From Cloeon dipterum (lineage: Eukaryota > Arthropoda > Insecta > Ephemeroptera > Baetidae): a DNA stretch of 64,000 nucleotides. The notes below the pieces were generated by a model. The model did not search any database, had not been told where the DNA came from, and worked only from the letters and a program-made list of their open reading frames with translations. A program made the position numbers and the translations under genes. The DNA is taken from NCBI RefSeq assembly GCF_949628265.1, contig NC_088789.1:25227883-25291882 (forward strand), read 5' to 3'. Within the stretch, counting starts at the first letter, position 1, and the number at the start of each line of letters is the position of its first letter. Of this stretch, positions 13,521 to 26,830 are shown one piece after another.

Positions 13521-15550
13521 GTGCCAGCCCGGCTCCGCGTCCGCAGAAAAACGCGTCACGTGCCTGCCCCTCCACTATGTCACTAGCTCCAGACAAGGGA
13601 AAATTACATTCGATCGAATGCTATAGTGGTGGATTTTAATTTTTACGCTTGTCACCTCTGCAGACAAAAGAGCGGAGCTCTAGTAGCAAAAATGGTAATT
13701 TTAAGGTTTCTACACCAAAAATTTGAGCAAAACTGAGCAAATTGTTCATTTTTATTCATTCCTACATAGTTATTAATACTTTTATGTACCGAGGAAGCTG
13801 CATTTAATTTAAAATGAAAGTTTTACAAAATTATAATTGGATTTTAAAACTGTTCTGAAGGGATATTTCAGTCATTTTTTTCAATTATTGGCTAAAAGCT
13901 TACAAATTTTAGTAAATGCGGACAAAATTTTGATTTTCCTCTCAAACTCTCAAATTGTTGCCATAGAGAAAATTTAAATCATAGAAATAAAAATCCTTCA
14001 GGCCGGGAAAGATTCGAGAAACTCGAAAAATTCATAATTAAAGTGATATCTCCAAAAAATGAAAATAATTGTTAAAACAATAATTTATATTTTAATTAAA
14101 AAAAACTGATTCATCTCTTGAGAATAAATTTTATGCCGCAAAAGATTACAACAATGACTTAATTTCTCAAGTTCCAATAAGTTTCTTCGCTGGATTGTAG
14201 TTTCTTTGAAGAATTAAATTTTGGTAAGAAATTTCCGGAAGATATTTTGCCCTTCGCAAACGTTTTAAGGCTGACTACAATCAGAAATAAGCTCTGAAGT
14301 TAACCCATTTTTATCTAATAACAATTTTTGTGCCTCCAAACAAGGAAAATTTGTAAAATATCAAAAATAAGTAATTTGGAAAGAATAAGAAACAGGAATA
14401 TCTGAAAATTTCCAGCAATGATTTAATACATGATGTAATCTTTCGCCGCACTGAGCTGGAAAATTATGTTGGTCAGTGCAAATAGAGAAAGGACAAAAAG
14501 ATATACATCCCCTTTAATCCTCTCAAATTTCAGTAAGATTTTGTTCTTAATTTCTCAACCGTTTGTTTTTCTACTTGATCTGTTTTTATTGAATAGCGTG
14601 AAAAGTTTTTAATCGTTTGGAGAAGTAAAAATTTAAATTAAAATTCCACAAGAAAATCCTTCCCAGAACTTACGGATGATTTGCCATTAATTTGCAAATT
14701 ACTATCTACGGTGTTCAGAAGAGCTTAATATTTTAACAATGCTCAAAATCGCATCTAAATTATTGGAAAATGCAAAGGTTTATTTTTTAATTTAAGGAAA
14801 AATATCTAACGCGATTTTTTAAATATTTCAAAATATTTCGGCTTTAAAAAATTATGAAAATCTTAATATTTTAATTAATAATCCATTTTTAAATTTAGGT
14901 TTATTTTTAGGAGTATCAAAGTCCAAAATCAAATTTTAGGTTAAATTTCTTTTACATGCCAAAATACTTGAAATTTTGATAGGTTTTTAGTCCATGTAGA
15001 TGGTGTTAAGATACTGCTTTTACACATTTTGATATTTTTACTGTCACCAATTCCTCAATTCCTGTTTTTTGCAATTCTTTTATTCAGTTTAAGCTTTCAA
15101 AAGGAAGTATAATTTTTATATGCTGGTAAGATAAAATTACTTTCGACGTTTGGACTATAGTTTCGAAATAAAATTGATTATTTTTTGCTTTAAAAGATTG
15201 AATAAATTGAAAAGTTGCTAAAGTTCTACCGACAATCTAGACAAAAGTTTGTGCGCTTTTATGTTTCTTTGATTCAGAAGGTTTTTAGCTCCACAGACGA
15301 TTTAAATTGTGTCTCAAGCGTTAAAAAACTCCATGATTTGAGCTTATTTGGTGTCGAATATTAAATTGATGAGTTTTTCGACGGTTTTAATTGATTGTAA
15401 GTGCGGCTCAAAAGGCTTAAAATTGCATGATTTGTGCTCATTTGATGGTCCCGTGACGATTAAAAGCAAAGAATATCCCGGAGTTTATTTTTTTGGTTAG
15501 AAAAATAATCAACTTAATAACCGACGTACATAAAACCATTATGGAAAATT
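13521..15550. other. AT-rich non-coding stretch with a repeat remnant
   Basis: No open frame with coding character. It holds copy B of the 7.7-kb repeat (14590-14895). Recurring short phrases such as caaaattttgattttcctctcaaact near 13,925 reappear, diverged, elsewhere in the window. Confidence 0.6.
14590..14895 (+). repeat. Dispersed AT-rich repeat, copy B (relative of 7690-7990)
   Basis: Shares tcgcatctaaattattggaaaa, the region around gctttaaaaaattatgaaaatc, and ttaatattttaattaata with the copy in TMCO4 intron 5, in the same order and spacing. Confidence 0.5.
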
Positions 15551-15559
15551 GCTATAATT

Positions 15560-16200
15560 TCATTAGTTTGTTGCTGACTCGCGGCCGGCCGGGGGCGAGT
15601 TGGCTGGCAGGCTGGAAGGCTGGCTAGCTGCGGCGTAATCCAATTTGGCCCTGCGCGAATCGGAAGCAATCGGCTGCGAATTCCACGCCGAGAAATCGAA
15701 CTACACGCCAAGAAATAAGTTGCGATTCTTTATTTGAGCACGTGTGTAGCAATGAACTCGGCTGCTCTCCTGGATGCTGCTGTCGGGGTGGAAAAATTTA
15801 TATAAAAAATTCGAGAGGAGCAGTCGATTGGCTGTAGCGAAAAAAGGCACATTCGCTTAGATTAAAAAGGAAAAAAGTTTCGCTGCCTTTCAAATCCAGC
15901 TAATGGCGCGATCGCCGTGAAATTTTATCGCTGCTCTCCTTGTGCCAAACACACACACACAGGGAGGAGGAAAAAAATGCACGGCTGATGAATGTGTCAG
16001 AAGAAAGGGAAAGATCAGACTGACGGAGAGGCTGAAACTTTTCAAGATGAAGAGCGGCGGAGGAGGCGAAGGCGAAAAAGCGCCACAAATTGCACCGCTG
16101 AGCTGCTTATGCAACCGTTTTGTCCGCCGTGCGCTTCCGGTTGCCTAACGTCGATTCCGTGCAGGCGCTCCGCAAACCATGCAGAATTTCAACACTGAAA
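15560..16200. other. GC-richer block, no supported exon
   Basis: Contains gcggccggccgggggcgag near 15,580, a short (AC)n tract near 15,950 and a Glu/Arg-rich reading on one strand caused by purine bias. I see no splice-bounded coding exon. Possibly an enhancer or promoter-like island. Confidence 0.3.
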
Positions 16201-17380
16201 AATTGATGAGTCGAACGTCCTTTTTTCTAAATATTTTATTTTTAATTTAGGTTGATTGATTTTTTTGTACCTGGTTCTTTTTTATTTTTTGACTTGAAAT
16301 TCTTACGTACCATAATTTAAATCGTTTTAATCGTTTTTGAAGACGGAAAGAAACATTTCAAGCGAGCAAAATTGTCAGTGGAAATTGCGATTTAAAAAAG
16401 TTCTTCTAGTGATTTAAAAAAAATGAATTTTCGTATTTTCCCAATCGTGAAAATAATTTCAATCTACTGAAAATGTATTTATTATTGGGAAGAAAAGGGA
16501 AAAATGAGTTAACACTTCACACATTCTAATTTCTAATGTAAATTAAATTGGCTTCAAGCTGTCAAGAAATGTTGTATTTTAAAAACGAACTAGTTACAAG
16601 CTTGCTGCAATTTTTTATGCTTGAATTTTCTTGGTGAGAGTCAAGCATTGGGTTAAATTTTAAATTTACAGGGTTTTGTTCAGTTTTTATTTTGCTAATT
16701 TTTGTAGATTTCGACGGTTTTAGCCTGCAAAGCCCGTTTTTATATTTTTCAAACCCTATGTTTTATCTGAATATAATTTAAAAACATTAATTATAGATAT
16801 CGTAAGACATACATATGCGAAAATATAGTAGACTTTTTGCCCAGTTAAACAGCGTATTTAAAATCTTTCAGCCCAGAACTTTAAAAAAAGGCACGAGTGA
16901 TAAGAGAAATTCTTGTTTAAACTGAGTAGATCAGGATTTTCAGTAGCCTAGATGGTGCTCTCTTTTTTAATAAGCATTATAATCAGGTCCATTTGGAAAA
17001 TTGTAATCCAAGTTCAAATTTGATGACCCCCTTAGACAAGATTTTTTATTTATAATTAAGATTTTTTAATCCCCTTGTAAGTAAATCTTTCATTGCAAGG
17101 TTTTTGACCACCATTTTTCTGTTGTCCGCGAGTATTTTTATTACGTTTGTGTGTTTATTTTTGTTTTGCTTCCGTTAAAACAAAAATATTTTGACTCTAT
17201 TCAAAGGAAAGCAAATAACAAACGGAAAAATCTGCCAGTTTCGCTTTTTGCCAAAACAAATACTGCGTTCCGGAGCAAAAAACATACTCGAGCTTAACAA
17301 AGTAGGTTATAGCAAGTTGAAACTTTGCATAATACATCCATTTAGTTTCTCCTTTCTTCGCAGTCATTTCACTTTTAATA
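16201..17380. other. AT-rich non-coding stretch
   Basis: I see no gene, repeat pair or regulatory motif that I can support here. Confidence 0.6.
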
Positions 17381-18060
17381 ACAAGCTGCTGCGCGACGTA
17401 GCTCGAGTGTGCCGGGGGCCATCATCTCAGCAGTGCAGAAAGAAAAGTCAAAAACTTTGCTGACGTCGCGAGTTATTACACGGGTGTTGGTTGGTCGCTG
17501 CAATTAGAAGCAGCATAATTAAAACAAAAGAGAAGGAAGATTTTTTTTCTCACAAAACTTTAAATTGAATCGCGGTGACCGCAAAGCGTTGATGATGAAA
17601 TTGTCGTCAAAAATCCATAAAACAATTTGCTAATGAGTCGGCAGCTGCTGCTGTTTTGCATAATGGAGGAATTGCTGCGGCGATGGCTCTTTTATTGCCG
17701 ACGAGACCCTTTGTTTGCCGTTCTCTCTCGGCATTATTATTTCACGCGTATTTTACTGCCCTCCTTATCGCACGCGCATCACCAAATAAAAGCCCTCTCG
17801 CGCTTATTGGTTGACAAAGAGAGATGCTTTTAACCGAAACGACCCCGCGCGGCGACAAGAAATTTATAACAATGAAATAAATCTTGCGCGCGGCGAAAAA
17901 GGACTACTTCATAATAAGCCCGCTGGAATTTACGGCTCCATTTTTTGCTATCTGCGCGAAAGAAGACGCTTCCGGAAAATTTCCGTCTGGCTGAATAATT
18001 AATGCACGTGAGCGCCGCCGCCGCTTTTGAGCTTTCCTCTGAGGATGAGGGGAGCGAATG
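17380..18060. other. CpG-enriched block, no supported exon
   Basis: Moderately GC-rich, with gacgtcgcgag, cacgcgtatttt and gcgcgcggcgaaaaagg. Open frames on both strands here are short, overlap each other and have no family resemblance. A regulatory island is the most I would suggest. Confidence 0.3.
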
Positions 18061-18528
18061 TTCAATTCCAGACGATAGAATGTTTTTCTCCACTTCCACT
18101 CGTTCTTAAAAGATCCGGAACGTGTAAGTTTAAATTGTCTCATGCGGTAAAACGTGCTAGAATACATTAATTCCTTTTTGTTAGGGACGTATTTTATTTT
18201 TATTTACTGGTTCATAAAGAAATCATTCGTTTACAGATGGCACCACCGATAATTTAATATTTTTAGGTGAATTCCAGTGCGAATTCTAATTAAATCCTCT
18301 GCTACCATGAATTCTTGGCATAAAATGAGTTCATGTGACGCGCTGTAAACCATAATCGGCTTAGCAAATAACGGTAAAAACGATACCTTTGAGAGGTTTC
18401 TACTTATGACGACGATGGCGCCACCTGTAGACGGTTAAAAACATTCAAGACAAGAGAATTTAAACAAGATAAACGTTATTAAATAAAAATCCCCTTTTAT
18501 TTCTCCCAAAATAACCCCATATTGATCT

Positions 18529-18798
18529 CGTAAATCGCAGAAGCACATTCAAAGAAAGGTTTTTATGGGATTTTAAATACGAAAATCGGAAATGGCGGTA
18601 AAGACTTTTCTTAAAAATTCTCGATGCTGATTGGCTGGCGTCTGACGCAATGCGCATGTCAGCAGATCTCTCGCAGTTTACTTCACATGTGAACTGCATT
18701 GTTGAATACCTAAAGCCAATTTTGAAAGGAGTTGCTGACATGCGCGTTGCGTCAGCCAATCAGCGTCGAGCATTTCCGCTTCTGCGATTATTTACCGA
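18529..18798. mobile_element. Degenerate fold-back (MITE-like) element
   Basis: Left core 18620-18664 (tcgatgctgattggctggcg, then tctgacgcaatgcgcatgtc) is an imperfect inverted copy of 18733-18778 (tgctgacatgcgcgttgcgt, then cagccaatcagcgtcga). Outer segments cgtaaatcgcagaag (18529) and cttctgcgattatttac (about 18780) also pair. The left arm carries an extra stretch of about 70 bp between the two paired parts. No coding capacity. Confidence 0.6.
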
Positions 18799-18799
18799 T

Positions 18800-20000
18800 A
18801 GACTAACAGAGTAGGCACAAAAATAGCGATCTATTAGAATTATTTAAAGGCCTTTGGTAGCATTTTGGACTTGGCTTACTTCTCTTTAAGGTCTCTACGA
18901 AAGACTTTCGCAATAAAGCAATTGTCCATTTTTCTTTAAAATTTTATCATGACGTTTTCCGCATCATCAAGCATGCATCTCGTTGAGAGGAATCGAAATT
19001 CAACATGAAAACAAGCGCTGCAAATTTTAAATATGGAAAAATCGGATTTTGTATCAGTATGTGCCCCCTGTTTTAGCTTCCCATTTTTTTGTGGTAATTT
19101 TAAAAATAACTTTCCATCCAAATCTTAAGTTTTGCCGCCACAATCTAAAGCATGACTGATGCAGGGTAGGAATATTCCAGTTGAATAACAACGCGAGGGA
19201 TTATTCGGCTCACGTCTGCAGAGACATAGTCTTAAACATGCATTCCGTCATTGTCAGGAAAACGAGGACCAGCGAACCCAGCTGGTTAAATTAAACATCA
19301 CTCATTGCCGGAATTTTAACAGCACAATCATTTGCGACAAATGACGACGACACGCGCGCTCGTCCCTCCGTCAAGCTCGTCATTCCACCACCGCCCTAGA
19401 ATTGTTATCGCCCCGTCTAGCTTCCCTCCGGCCATTTAAAGGGGTTCTTGACACATGAAGCATTGCCGTAAATCTTCATTTGAGGTTGAATTTAATTAAC
19501 ATGCGTAAGAAAAGTCATTTTTCACCTCTTTATATAGGCTCTGCGGCTTTTCTTTATTTAAAGTTACAAAATAAAAACAAGAAAAATTTAAGGCGTACAC
19601 GTTTTGATCAGTGGTTGAAAATAATTTGAATGCAAATTTTAAACTAGTTTTAGTTTAAAATTTGGGTTTTTACATAAATCTATCGATGCATTTTTTACCA
19701 TTATTTTTTATTAAACGTATTTATGGAGCACAGAACTGAACACGCTCTAAAAGCTGAGATAAAATTAAAATTCTTACTTGTGGTTTTTAAATTTAATTAT
19801 TTCAATAATTTTTAATTTAAAAATGTTGCTAGTCAATCAGCTCAGGAAATTTGGAGCAATGCATTTTTCCCGCGAAACTAGTGGTCTGTAAATTCTAATG
19901 ATTATCTCAGGAAATTTTAAAATTTGATCTAATTTGCTGGAGGTGTTTGAATTAAAAAAAAATATTTTCAAGAACCGACAGCCGAGTTTGTGCGGTGTTT
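18800..20000. other. Non-coding stretch with one GC-richer island
   Basis: Mostly AT-rich. At 19,190-19,450 lies an island with tttgcgacaaatgacgacgac and several short palindromic words. No exon recognised. Confidence 0.5.
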
Positions 20001-20420
20001 GAATTTTTGGTTGGTGGAGAGGGAAGAAAATCATAAATTAATTGCAAGCCTGCGTTTGTTTGGAAAAGGCGGGCGCATAAAATTGGCTGTTACGTCTCCG
20101 CGCGGCTGTGCAAGGGTGCGCGCAACAACAAACTCGAGTTTCCAAAGTGTTAAATTATTAGCACGCGGCGACGCCAACGAACCAACCCACCAACCCACCA
20201 GCCAGGAAGCGCGGTGCGGTTCCATAAATTCGGCCACGCCATCATAAATTCATGGCATAAAAGGCCTTGGCAGGGAGAAGAGTCGGTCGCACGCGCGTTT
20301 AAAAACAAAACAATTCACCTCTCATATCTCTCTCGCGCCTCTTGCTCCAATTGATATTCCGAGTCAACGCCGGCCGATTCAATTTGTCTGTCCAACTCGA
20401 AACTTGGCACCAAGTCAATG
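20000..20420. other. GC-richer block with short direct repeats
   Basis: Contains gaaccaacccaccaacccac (tandem 8-mers) and CpG-rich words. No supported exon. Confidence 0.3.
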
Positions 20421-21340
20421 CACGACCGCCAAACATATTTAAATAAATTTCTCAACTGATTTATTTTAAATATATTATTTTAGAGGACCGAATTTGGTTA
20501 CATTTGGCAAAACAAATTGGGGTTAATTTATACTGGCCACTTTTAAACTGTTGTTTTCGTTTCCACCAGTCACAGGAATAAAATGATATTTATTCGGTTT
20601 AGAATTTGTTTTTATTGCGAATTGTAACTTTACCTTATTTGCATTCCAAGAGAACTAACAAGAACATCATTTGGAAAACAGACGGAAAATCAGTCTGACG
20701 TGGTTTAGTTCTCTCAGTAAAACATTTGTCTGACTTTTTGTTCGAACGCGAACTCGAGTTTTAATGAATAAATTAATAAATAAATTTTCGTCAGCAACGC
20801 TTTAACTAAAAATTACCTTTTTTAATTTTAATATTTCACTCTTTTAAGGGCTACAAATAATTTCCGCCACTCTGAAACCCATTATTTCATGTAACAAAGT
20901 AGCTTGTACCTCCAAGCTAACAATTTGCTATTTTATTTTTATGGAAAAAGAAAAAACAACAGTGGAAAAAAACAAACAATATAGTTATTCAGCGAGGAAG
21001 GAAAATTGTTTCATCCATTCTGGCGTCTGGACGAGAGCAAAATACAGGAATAAAGTTTAAAGATCAACTTTGCTGCTGCAAAGGCGTGTAAATAACGCTG
21101 GGCGCAACTTTATCCTTTTTATGGAGGCATAAAACGCTCTGCCGTCGCTGCCTTATCAACATTCACTGGGCCGCTCTGCTGACATTGACCCGACAAACGA
21201 GACGCGCGGAATGAGTGAACATCCAATTTTATTAGTACACGAGTCATTTTGTAAATTATGATTAAATCGTATTTTTTATAATAAGTAACATTTAAGAATA
21301 CTCTAAGCTAGGAATTTTTGCATATGGATGATCCTAAAAA
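20421..21340. other. AT-rich non-coding stretch
   Basis: Nothing recognised apart from a slightly GC-richer patch at 21,060-21,210 without an open frame of note. Confidence 0.5.
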
Positions 21341-22115
21341 TCTGCAAATTAAGTTTAAAAAAAGAAAATCAAAAGCACAGCATTTTTCAGGATTTCCATT
21401 TGCATGCCCTCGAAAAAATCCTTAATCATTAATTTATCTCGTCGGCTGTGAAAGCTCCCAATTTTCCCTATTTTTTAGGCTTAAATTTTATGGGAAATTA
21501 AAAAATTACACAATGTTAAATTAATTAAAAAAGGTTTCAAACATTACAAAAATAGTTCTAAATTTTATAAAAAACGTATTTTTATTTCTTATTATCTATT
21601 TTGAAATTAGTGGCAATGTTCCTATCCCTTGCTAATAATCATTTAAAACCAGACCGCAGCGATTTAAAAAAAATCTCCAAATTAAGTTTTAAAAAAGAAA
21701 ATCAAGAGCACAGCAGTTTTCAGGATTTCCATTTGCATGCCCTCGAAAAAATCCCTGACAATTTATCTCCTCAGCTGTGCAAGCTCCCTATTTTCACTAT
21801 TTTTTAGGCTTAAATTTTAAGGGGAATTAAAAAAAATACATAATGTTCAAATTCATTATAAAAGGTTTCAAACATTACAAAAATTATTCTAAATTTTATA
21901 AAAAATGTATTTTTATTTCTTATTTGCTATTTTGAAATTAGTGGCAATTTTCCAATCGCTTAAAACTGTCTTACTAGAGCACAGCGATTTAAAAAAATCT
22001 CCAAATTAAGTTTTAAAAAAGAAAATCAAGATCACAGCATTTTTCAGGATTTCCATTTGCACACGCCCTCGAAAAAATCGCTAATCATTTATCTCGTCGG
22101 CTGTGAAAGCTGTAA
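21341..22115 (+). repeat. Tandem repeat, about 330-bp unit, two full copies and one partial
   Basis: Units begin near 21341, 21674 and 21998, each with aaattaagtttaaaaaa, then cagcattttcaggatttcca, ttgcatgccctcgaaaaaat and a downstream tttttatttcttattatcta block. Periods are about 333 and 324 bp. The last unit is cut after the ctcgtcggctgtgaaagct segment. A diverged single copy is at about 30,025-30,290. Confidence 0.75.
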
Positions 22116-22640
22116 CCTTTCTCTATCAGTTGGAGAGACGCGACAGATAAATCCATCCCTTTTCCGAGAGTTGATCAGCAGGATCAGCGACAGATTGGAG
22201 CGACGTGTCTTTTTTGCCGATTGTCACGAGGGTGGGCGGGGTGAAAATAGTGCCGAGTGCGGCTGAATCAAATAATTCCCCTTTGTCTCGACTGACTGAC
22301 TTGACTGGCTGCCTGTCAACTCGAGAGAGCGAGTTAGAGGAGGCTGGGTGTGTGGGTGCACTCGACGCAATCGCCGCTGCTCTATGCACTCGCCCTCTGA
22401 CTGAACCTTCAAGTGCACTCCTGCAACTTCTCGCCGGAGAGCCTTGTTAGTGGAAAGAATGAAGAGCCGCACCGCACCGCCTCACCTCCACCGTACGCGA
22501 GCGAGAAGAGAGAAAGGAAGAAAGACGTGTAGCGCACTTTTATTAGCCAGCTTTTTGTTCCACTTTCAAATGCACTAATTATTTCGAGGGCCTTCCACAC
22601 AACTGCTGTAAATTAATGAGCTCCTTCATTCCACGGCGTT
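22116..22640. other. GC-richer block next to the tandem repeat
   Basis: Includes gactgactgacttgactggc (short direct repeats) and gcaccgcaccgcctcacctc. Open frames overlap on both strands and look incidental. Possible regulatory island. Confidence 0.3.
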
Positions 22641-23860
22641 GCTAATTCTGTACGAAAAAAATTCTTTTTTAATGCCTCGATTAACATTAAAATAAAAATT
22701 TGAGTTAAAAAAGGATAAAAACAATCACGGGGACAGTTTTGGCTTATTTTGAGTAGCATTTTTTTCTGCCACTTTTTGAGACATTTCTAAGGTCCAACCC
22801 AATGAAAATGCTGCGCATTGGATCCTTTTGTCAAGCCCACATTTTTTCCATTACAATATTTACTAACAGATCGTTTTTATTAAACATTTTTTGCTAAACG
22901 TAGTTTATTAAAATCACTCTGGATCTTCATCAGATATTTTTTGAATTTGTTATGAAATAATCTCAAAAACTATGAAATAGAAATAGTTTCAGTCGATTAA
23001 AGATTAATGAATTCAATATCATTTTTTCATTTACATATTAGAAAAATATAAAATAAGTCTGCCATTGAAAATTACTTCGTTTATACAATGAATAGAAAAC
23101 TTTTAACAAGGAATACTTGGCACTTCTCATTCATTATATTTTTTATATTAATTTATTTCCTTATGAAACATGAAATGATGCTAAACATTTGACAAACCAA
23201 GTTATCAGCATAAAAAATAAACACGAAAAAATGAAAGAGGTTACCTGTCTCAAATGAAAATTTAATCAATATTCATCAGGGTGTTTTCTGACCATCCTGA
23301 AGGCTTTCAAAGGGTTGAATTGCATGTTCCAAGGGTGAACCGACCGTGCAATTTTGATTTTTTTCCCTAATCCCTCTAAAGCTGCATATTTCTGCATCAC
23401 AAAAATTTACTAGAAACGCTCCATATACTTTTAAGGTACCATTTTGTCACAGACTTCGAAAAAATCAGAAAGGCCCTTTCCAGGAATAAACAAATTTGAA
23501 AAATTGACTAAATTATTCTAAATTAAAATTTTTAATTTTAAAGGCATCACACAATGTTTTTGCGAAGCCTATAGCAAAAAATACGACACCTATTTATACC
23601 GTGAACAGATTGAAAAATCGAAATTTTAAAATTTGAATGCTGGTGAAATATCAAATAACATTTATATATTAAAATGAATTATTTCTGAATTAAATCTATT
23701 TTCTACATTTTTATTTAACTTTATTTAGTATCAAGATTCTTTTATTTTTTTATTGAAACTAATTAAATTTTATGGAGTGCCTTTATAAGAAATCAGATCA
23801 AACATTTTGAAACCGCAGATAAAGAGGAAAATCCTGGTCGGACTTACATTTCCAGAGGCA
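22641..23860. other. AT-rich non-coding stretch
   Basis: No exon seen. The segment 23,280-23,480 (gtgcaattttgattttttcc and neighbours) resembles segments near 35,640 and, weakly, 56,450, which suggests an old dispersed repeat family. Confidence 0.4.
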
Positions 23861-24510
23861 AACTATTGACTTTCCCGGCGCGTCGGAGGAGCGAAGTGCC
23901 TTTGTCAGACCGTATAAAGTACATAAACGTCATTCGCACGGCGCACAATGCTTGCGGAAATAATTGTAAGATCCGCGCAGCTTGTGAAAAGCCGCCGAAA
24001 AGCGCTCCATTATTATTATAATATAATATGTTATATAGAAAGCAAAAAGAGCTAGGCGAATATTCAAGCGGCGGCGGTGGCGGCTCGTTGGTGCCGCATT
24101 ATTTCACTTTGGAACACGGCTTTATTGTGCGCGGCGCTAGCTCGGCGGCGACGGCCAAAAGACGCGCGCTGCTTCTATCTTCTTCTTCTCTATCGGCAAA
24201 GAGCAGCGCCGGCTCGGCTTTTACGAGCAGCCAGCACTACTTTTTATTGCCATCGCTGTTTGGGGCTGCGCAAGGTCAGCCCAGCCACCCAGCCACCCCC
24301 CGCGGGGTCATCGCCCGCCCGTCTCTCCACCGCCGCACGAGCGGATTATCTTTCGCCCGGCCCCAGCGCACCGTCTTCCTTTGACAGCCGCGCGCACGTC
24401 AAATATTTGGCCGTAATCACTCATTTGCCTGCCAAATAGCAAAAAAAGAAGAAGAAGCAGGACGCACCCCTCGCTTTGTGCTGCAAACACTTTGCTGCCC
24501 CCGATGCCAA
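23860..24510. other. CpG-rich block, no supported exon
   Basis: Contains ggcggcggtggcggctcgtt at 24,069, a (CTT)n-like tcttcttctct, and cccagccacccagccacccc. It encodes long Ala/Arg/Ser-rich frames on both strands, as expected from composition. Promoter/enhancer-like. Confidence 0.3.
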
Positions 24511-26090
24511 TCTTTGATGCTAGATTATTTTTTTTCTCCCCAACTGCAATTGGAACGGCAGTTTTGACTAAAAATTATGTTAAACTGCCAACTTATACAA
24601 AAGAAACTAGACCAAAATTATACTTTTCTAAGATTTTAAATGGGGAAAGATGAAATGAGAAAATTCCAAACAGAATTTTCAACATAATTCGAAATATTAT
24701 TTTTTTTAGAAATATATTTGTCTGGAAATTTAAAAAAATTACACGTATTTGACATATTCTATTATAGAAATTACTTCCTCCAAGCTAACTATCATTTAAT
24801 TAAAAAATATGTTGACAAATTAAAGGATTTCGCGAGAAATTAACAAGCTTTTTTAGAAAGACCAGAGCTATTGCGCAGCTTCAAAAATGGCGTAGACCTA
24901 CGTTGACCAACGAAAGCGCTAGTTATCTACAGGGATAATTTTCGTTGTTATAACCAACCCGAAATATAAAAAAAGTTTATATTTACTCTCATAATCGAAT
25001 CGCGCCACTTCCAAAACAAGTATTGAAACACACATTTGAACTTAAAAAATAAAATATCTTCGATTTTGAAAGATTTTTTGTTTTCTAATTTTAAAATCAC
25101 ACAACTATTAACAATAAGAGCATCTCTATTTAATTTTAGGCGTCTAAAAATGAGAAACCTTATTAGTTTTTTCCTGGAAGTTTGCATTCTCTGACTCTCT
25201 GCTCTTTGGTATAACTGAACAATTTTGATTTGCGTAAAAAAGCAGTTTAAATATGTTGTTCAATTTTATTTGTTGAACGAAAGACAAGGTTAAAATGATT
25301 GGTCGAGCTCGTTCAAATAAAACCCAAGTTTAAGGTCATTCATCAACGTCAAAGGTCAGTTATATGTATTAAAATATAGTGATTTTTCATCATTTCTAAA
25401 ACAATTATCATATTTTATAATTTCGAAAGGGGGACAATTTTCGAGTGATGATCCCTTCCGTTTTCGTAAAATTCCAAATTTAAATATATATAAAAACCTA
25501 AAAGTTTTCAATTTTTACAAATATCGTCACCGCCAAATCTCAAATTCTAACCAAACTGCACACCGTTATTTAGACTCATCTCAACCTCTACTAGCCGAAG
25601 GGTTTAGGGGGTGCATACCAACTCCAACCTCCTGCGAAAATTGGTGGAGATGAAATATCCTAAATGCCTACTGACTTCTACGAATTAATCAAATTTTGCC
25701 TCTAATTTACAAAATAAAATTCCATGCAACAAAATATTAAAATTATTATCATATTTTCATTTTTAAAGGCACTCTATCTATGCTGTAATACGAGCTCGAG
25801 CGTCTCTGTGGATGATTTTTGCATTACATTTACATTTTCTCTCTTCTTGCAAAGAAAACGACTGAAAATTAATTCAGAAGCAGCTTTTTAAATTGTCCCA
25901 AATACATTCTGAATTTTTGTTCATTGACCAGAACTAGAAATCGGCCTTGTGTTCACACGACATGCCGGCCATGGCTTCCATTTTTTTGTAATAATATGAT
26001 GAATTTCGTATTTGTCACTTGAGAAAGACATTTTTCTCTAAGATCGTTTGACAAGTGAAGAAAAAACTAATTATCTTCAGGAAAAAGGGG
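24511..26090. other. AT-rich non-coding stretch
   Basis: No gene recognised. 25,430-25,600 carries words (caaatatcgtcaccgccaaa) that recur near 35,755 in diverged form. Confidence 0.45.
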
Positions 26091-26830
26091 AAAGGAGTGA
26101 TTTGCGAGCAATCTCCCGTCCAACTGCTGTCTCTGCGAAGGGCAGAACGCAATTATGAAGGGCATTAAACATAAAAGAGAGTTCAGGTCTGCGTCACTAA
26201 ATAAGATTCAAGATGCCGGGGCGTCTGGCACGTGTACATGGCGAGTTCGCAGTTCGCAGTGCTAGAGTCGTTGGTTCGATTACGAATCTCGCCGGCTCGT
26301 TGGCGGAGGGAAGAGTTGTCGGGCGGAGAGAGAGAGAGGCAAGGCATAGGTGCTTAAAAATTTTATGCGCTCGCTGCTCTCTCAGCATCAAAAGCAAAAA
26401 GCTCTCGAGAAAAATCTCATTTACGCCTCTGGCGCGGCGTCGAGTGCAAATAATGCATATAAAAAGGTTAGATTCCATTCCGGGGCACTCTGGAGGAAAT
26501 GCCGTTTGATTGCGCGCACCAGCAACGATTCTTGTTTGATTTGGACGACGATCCGAGATTAGATATCCAACTCAACTCCGTGCGTGCGTGAGTGAGTGCG
26601 TGTGTAGTCGCAAACAAACGCATCCAGTTGCCGCGGCGATCGATTTATGCCTGCCTGCCTGGTCTCGCGGCATTTGCAGCTGCACTTTCCTCCCTCCACG
26701 CATGGACGAGTCAATTCTTCGGCTGGAAATTCATCCACTCGCTTGGTTGCTTTCCTAGCCCTGCTGTCATAACGTGCAGTGCACCTTTAAAGGGGATGTG
26801 TGTGTGTGTTCGCTTCAAATTGAGCAGATA
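26090..26830. other. GC-richer block, no supported exon
   Basis: Includes ggcggagagagagagaggca, gtgagtgagtgcgtgtgtag and gatgtgtgtgtgtgttcgc. A segment near 26,265 (gctagagtcgttggttcgat) looks superficially like a tRNA B box but does not fold as a tRNA. Confidence 0.3.

Noticed and set aside
26222..26300. tRNA-like segment with ggttcgattacgaatc
   Set aside because: No acceptor stem, D arm or properly spaced A box; the apparent B box does not form the required T stem.
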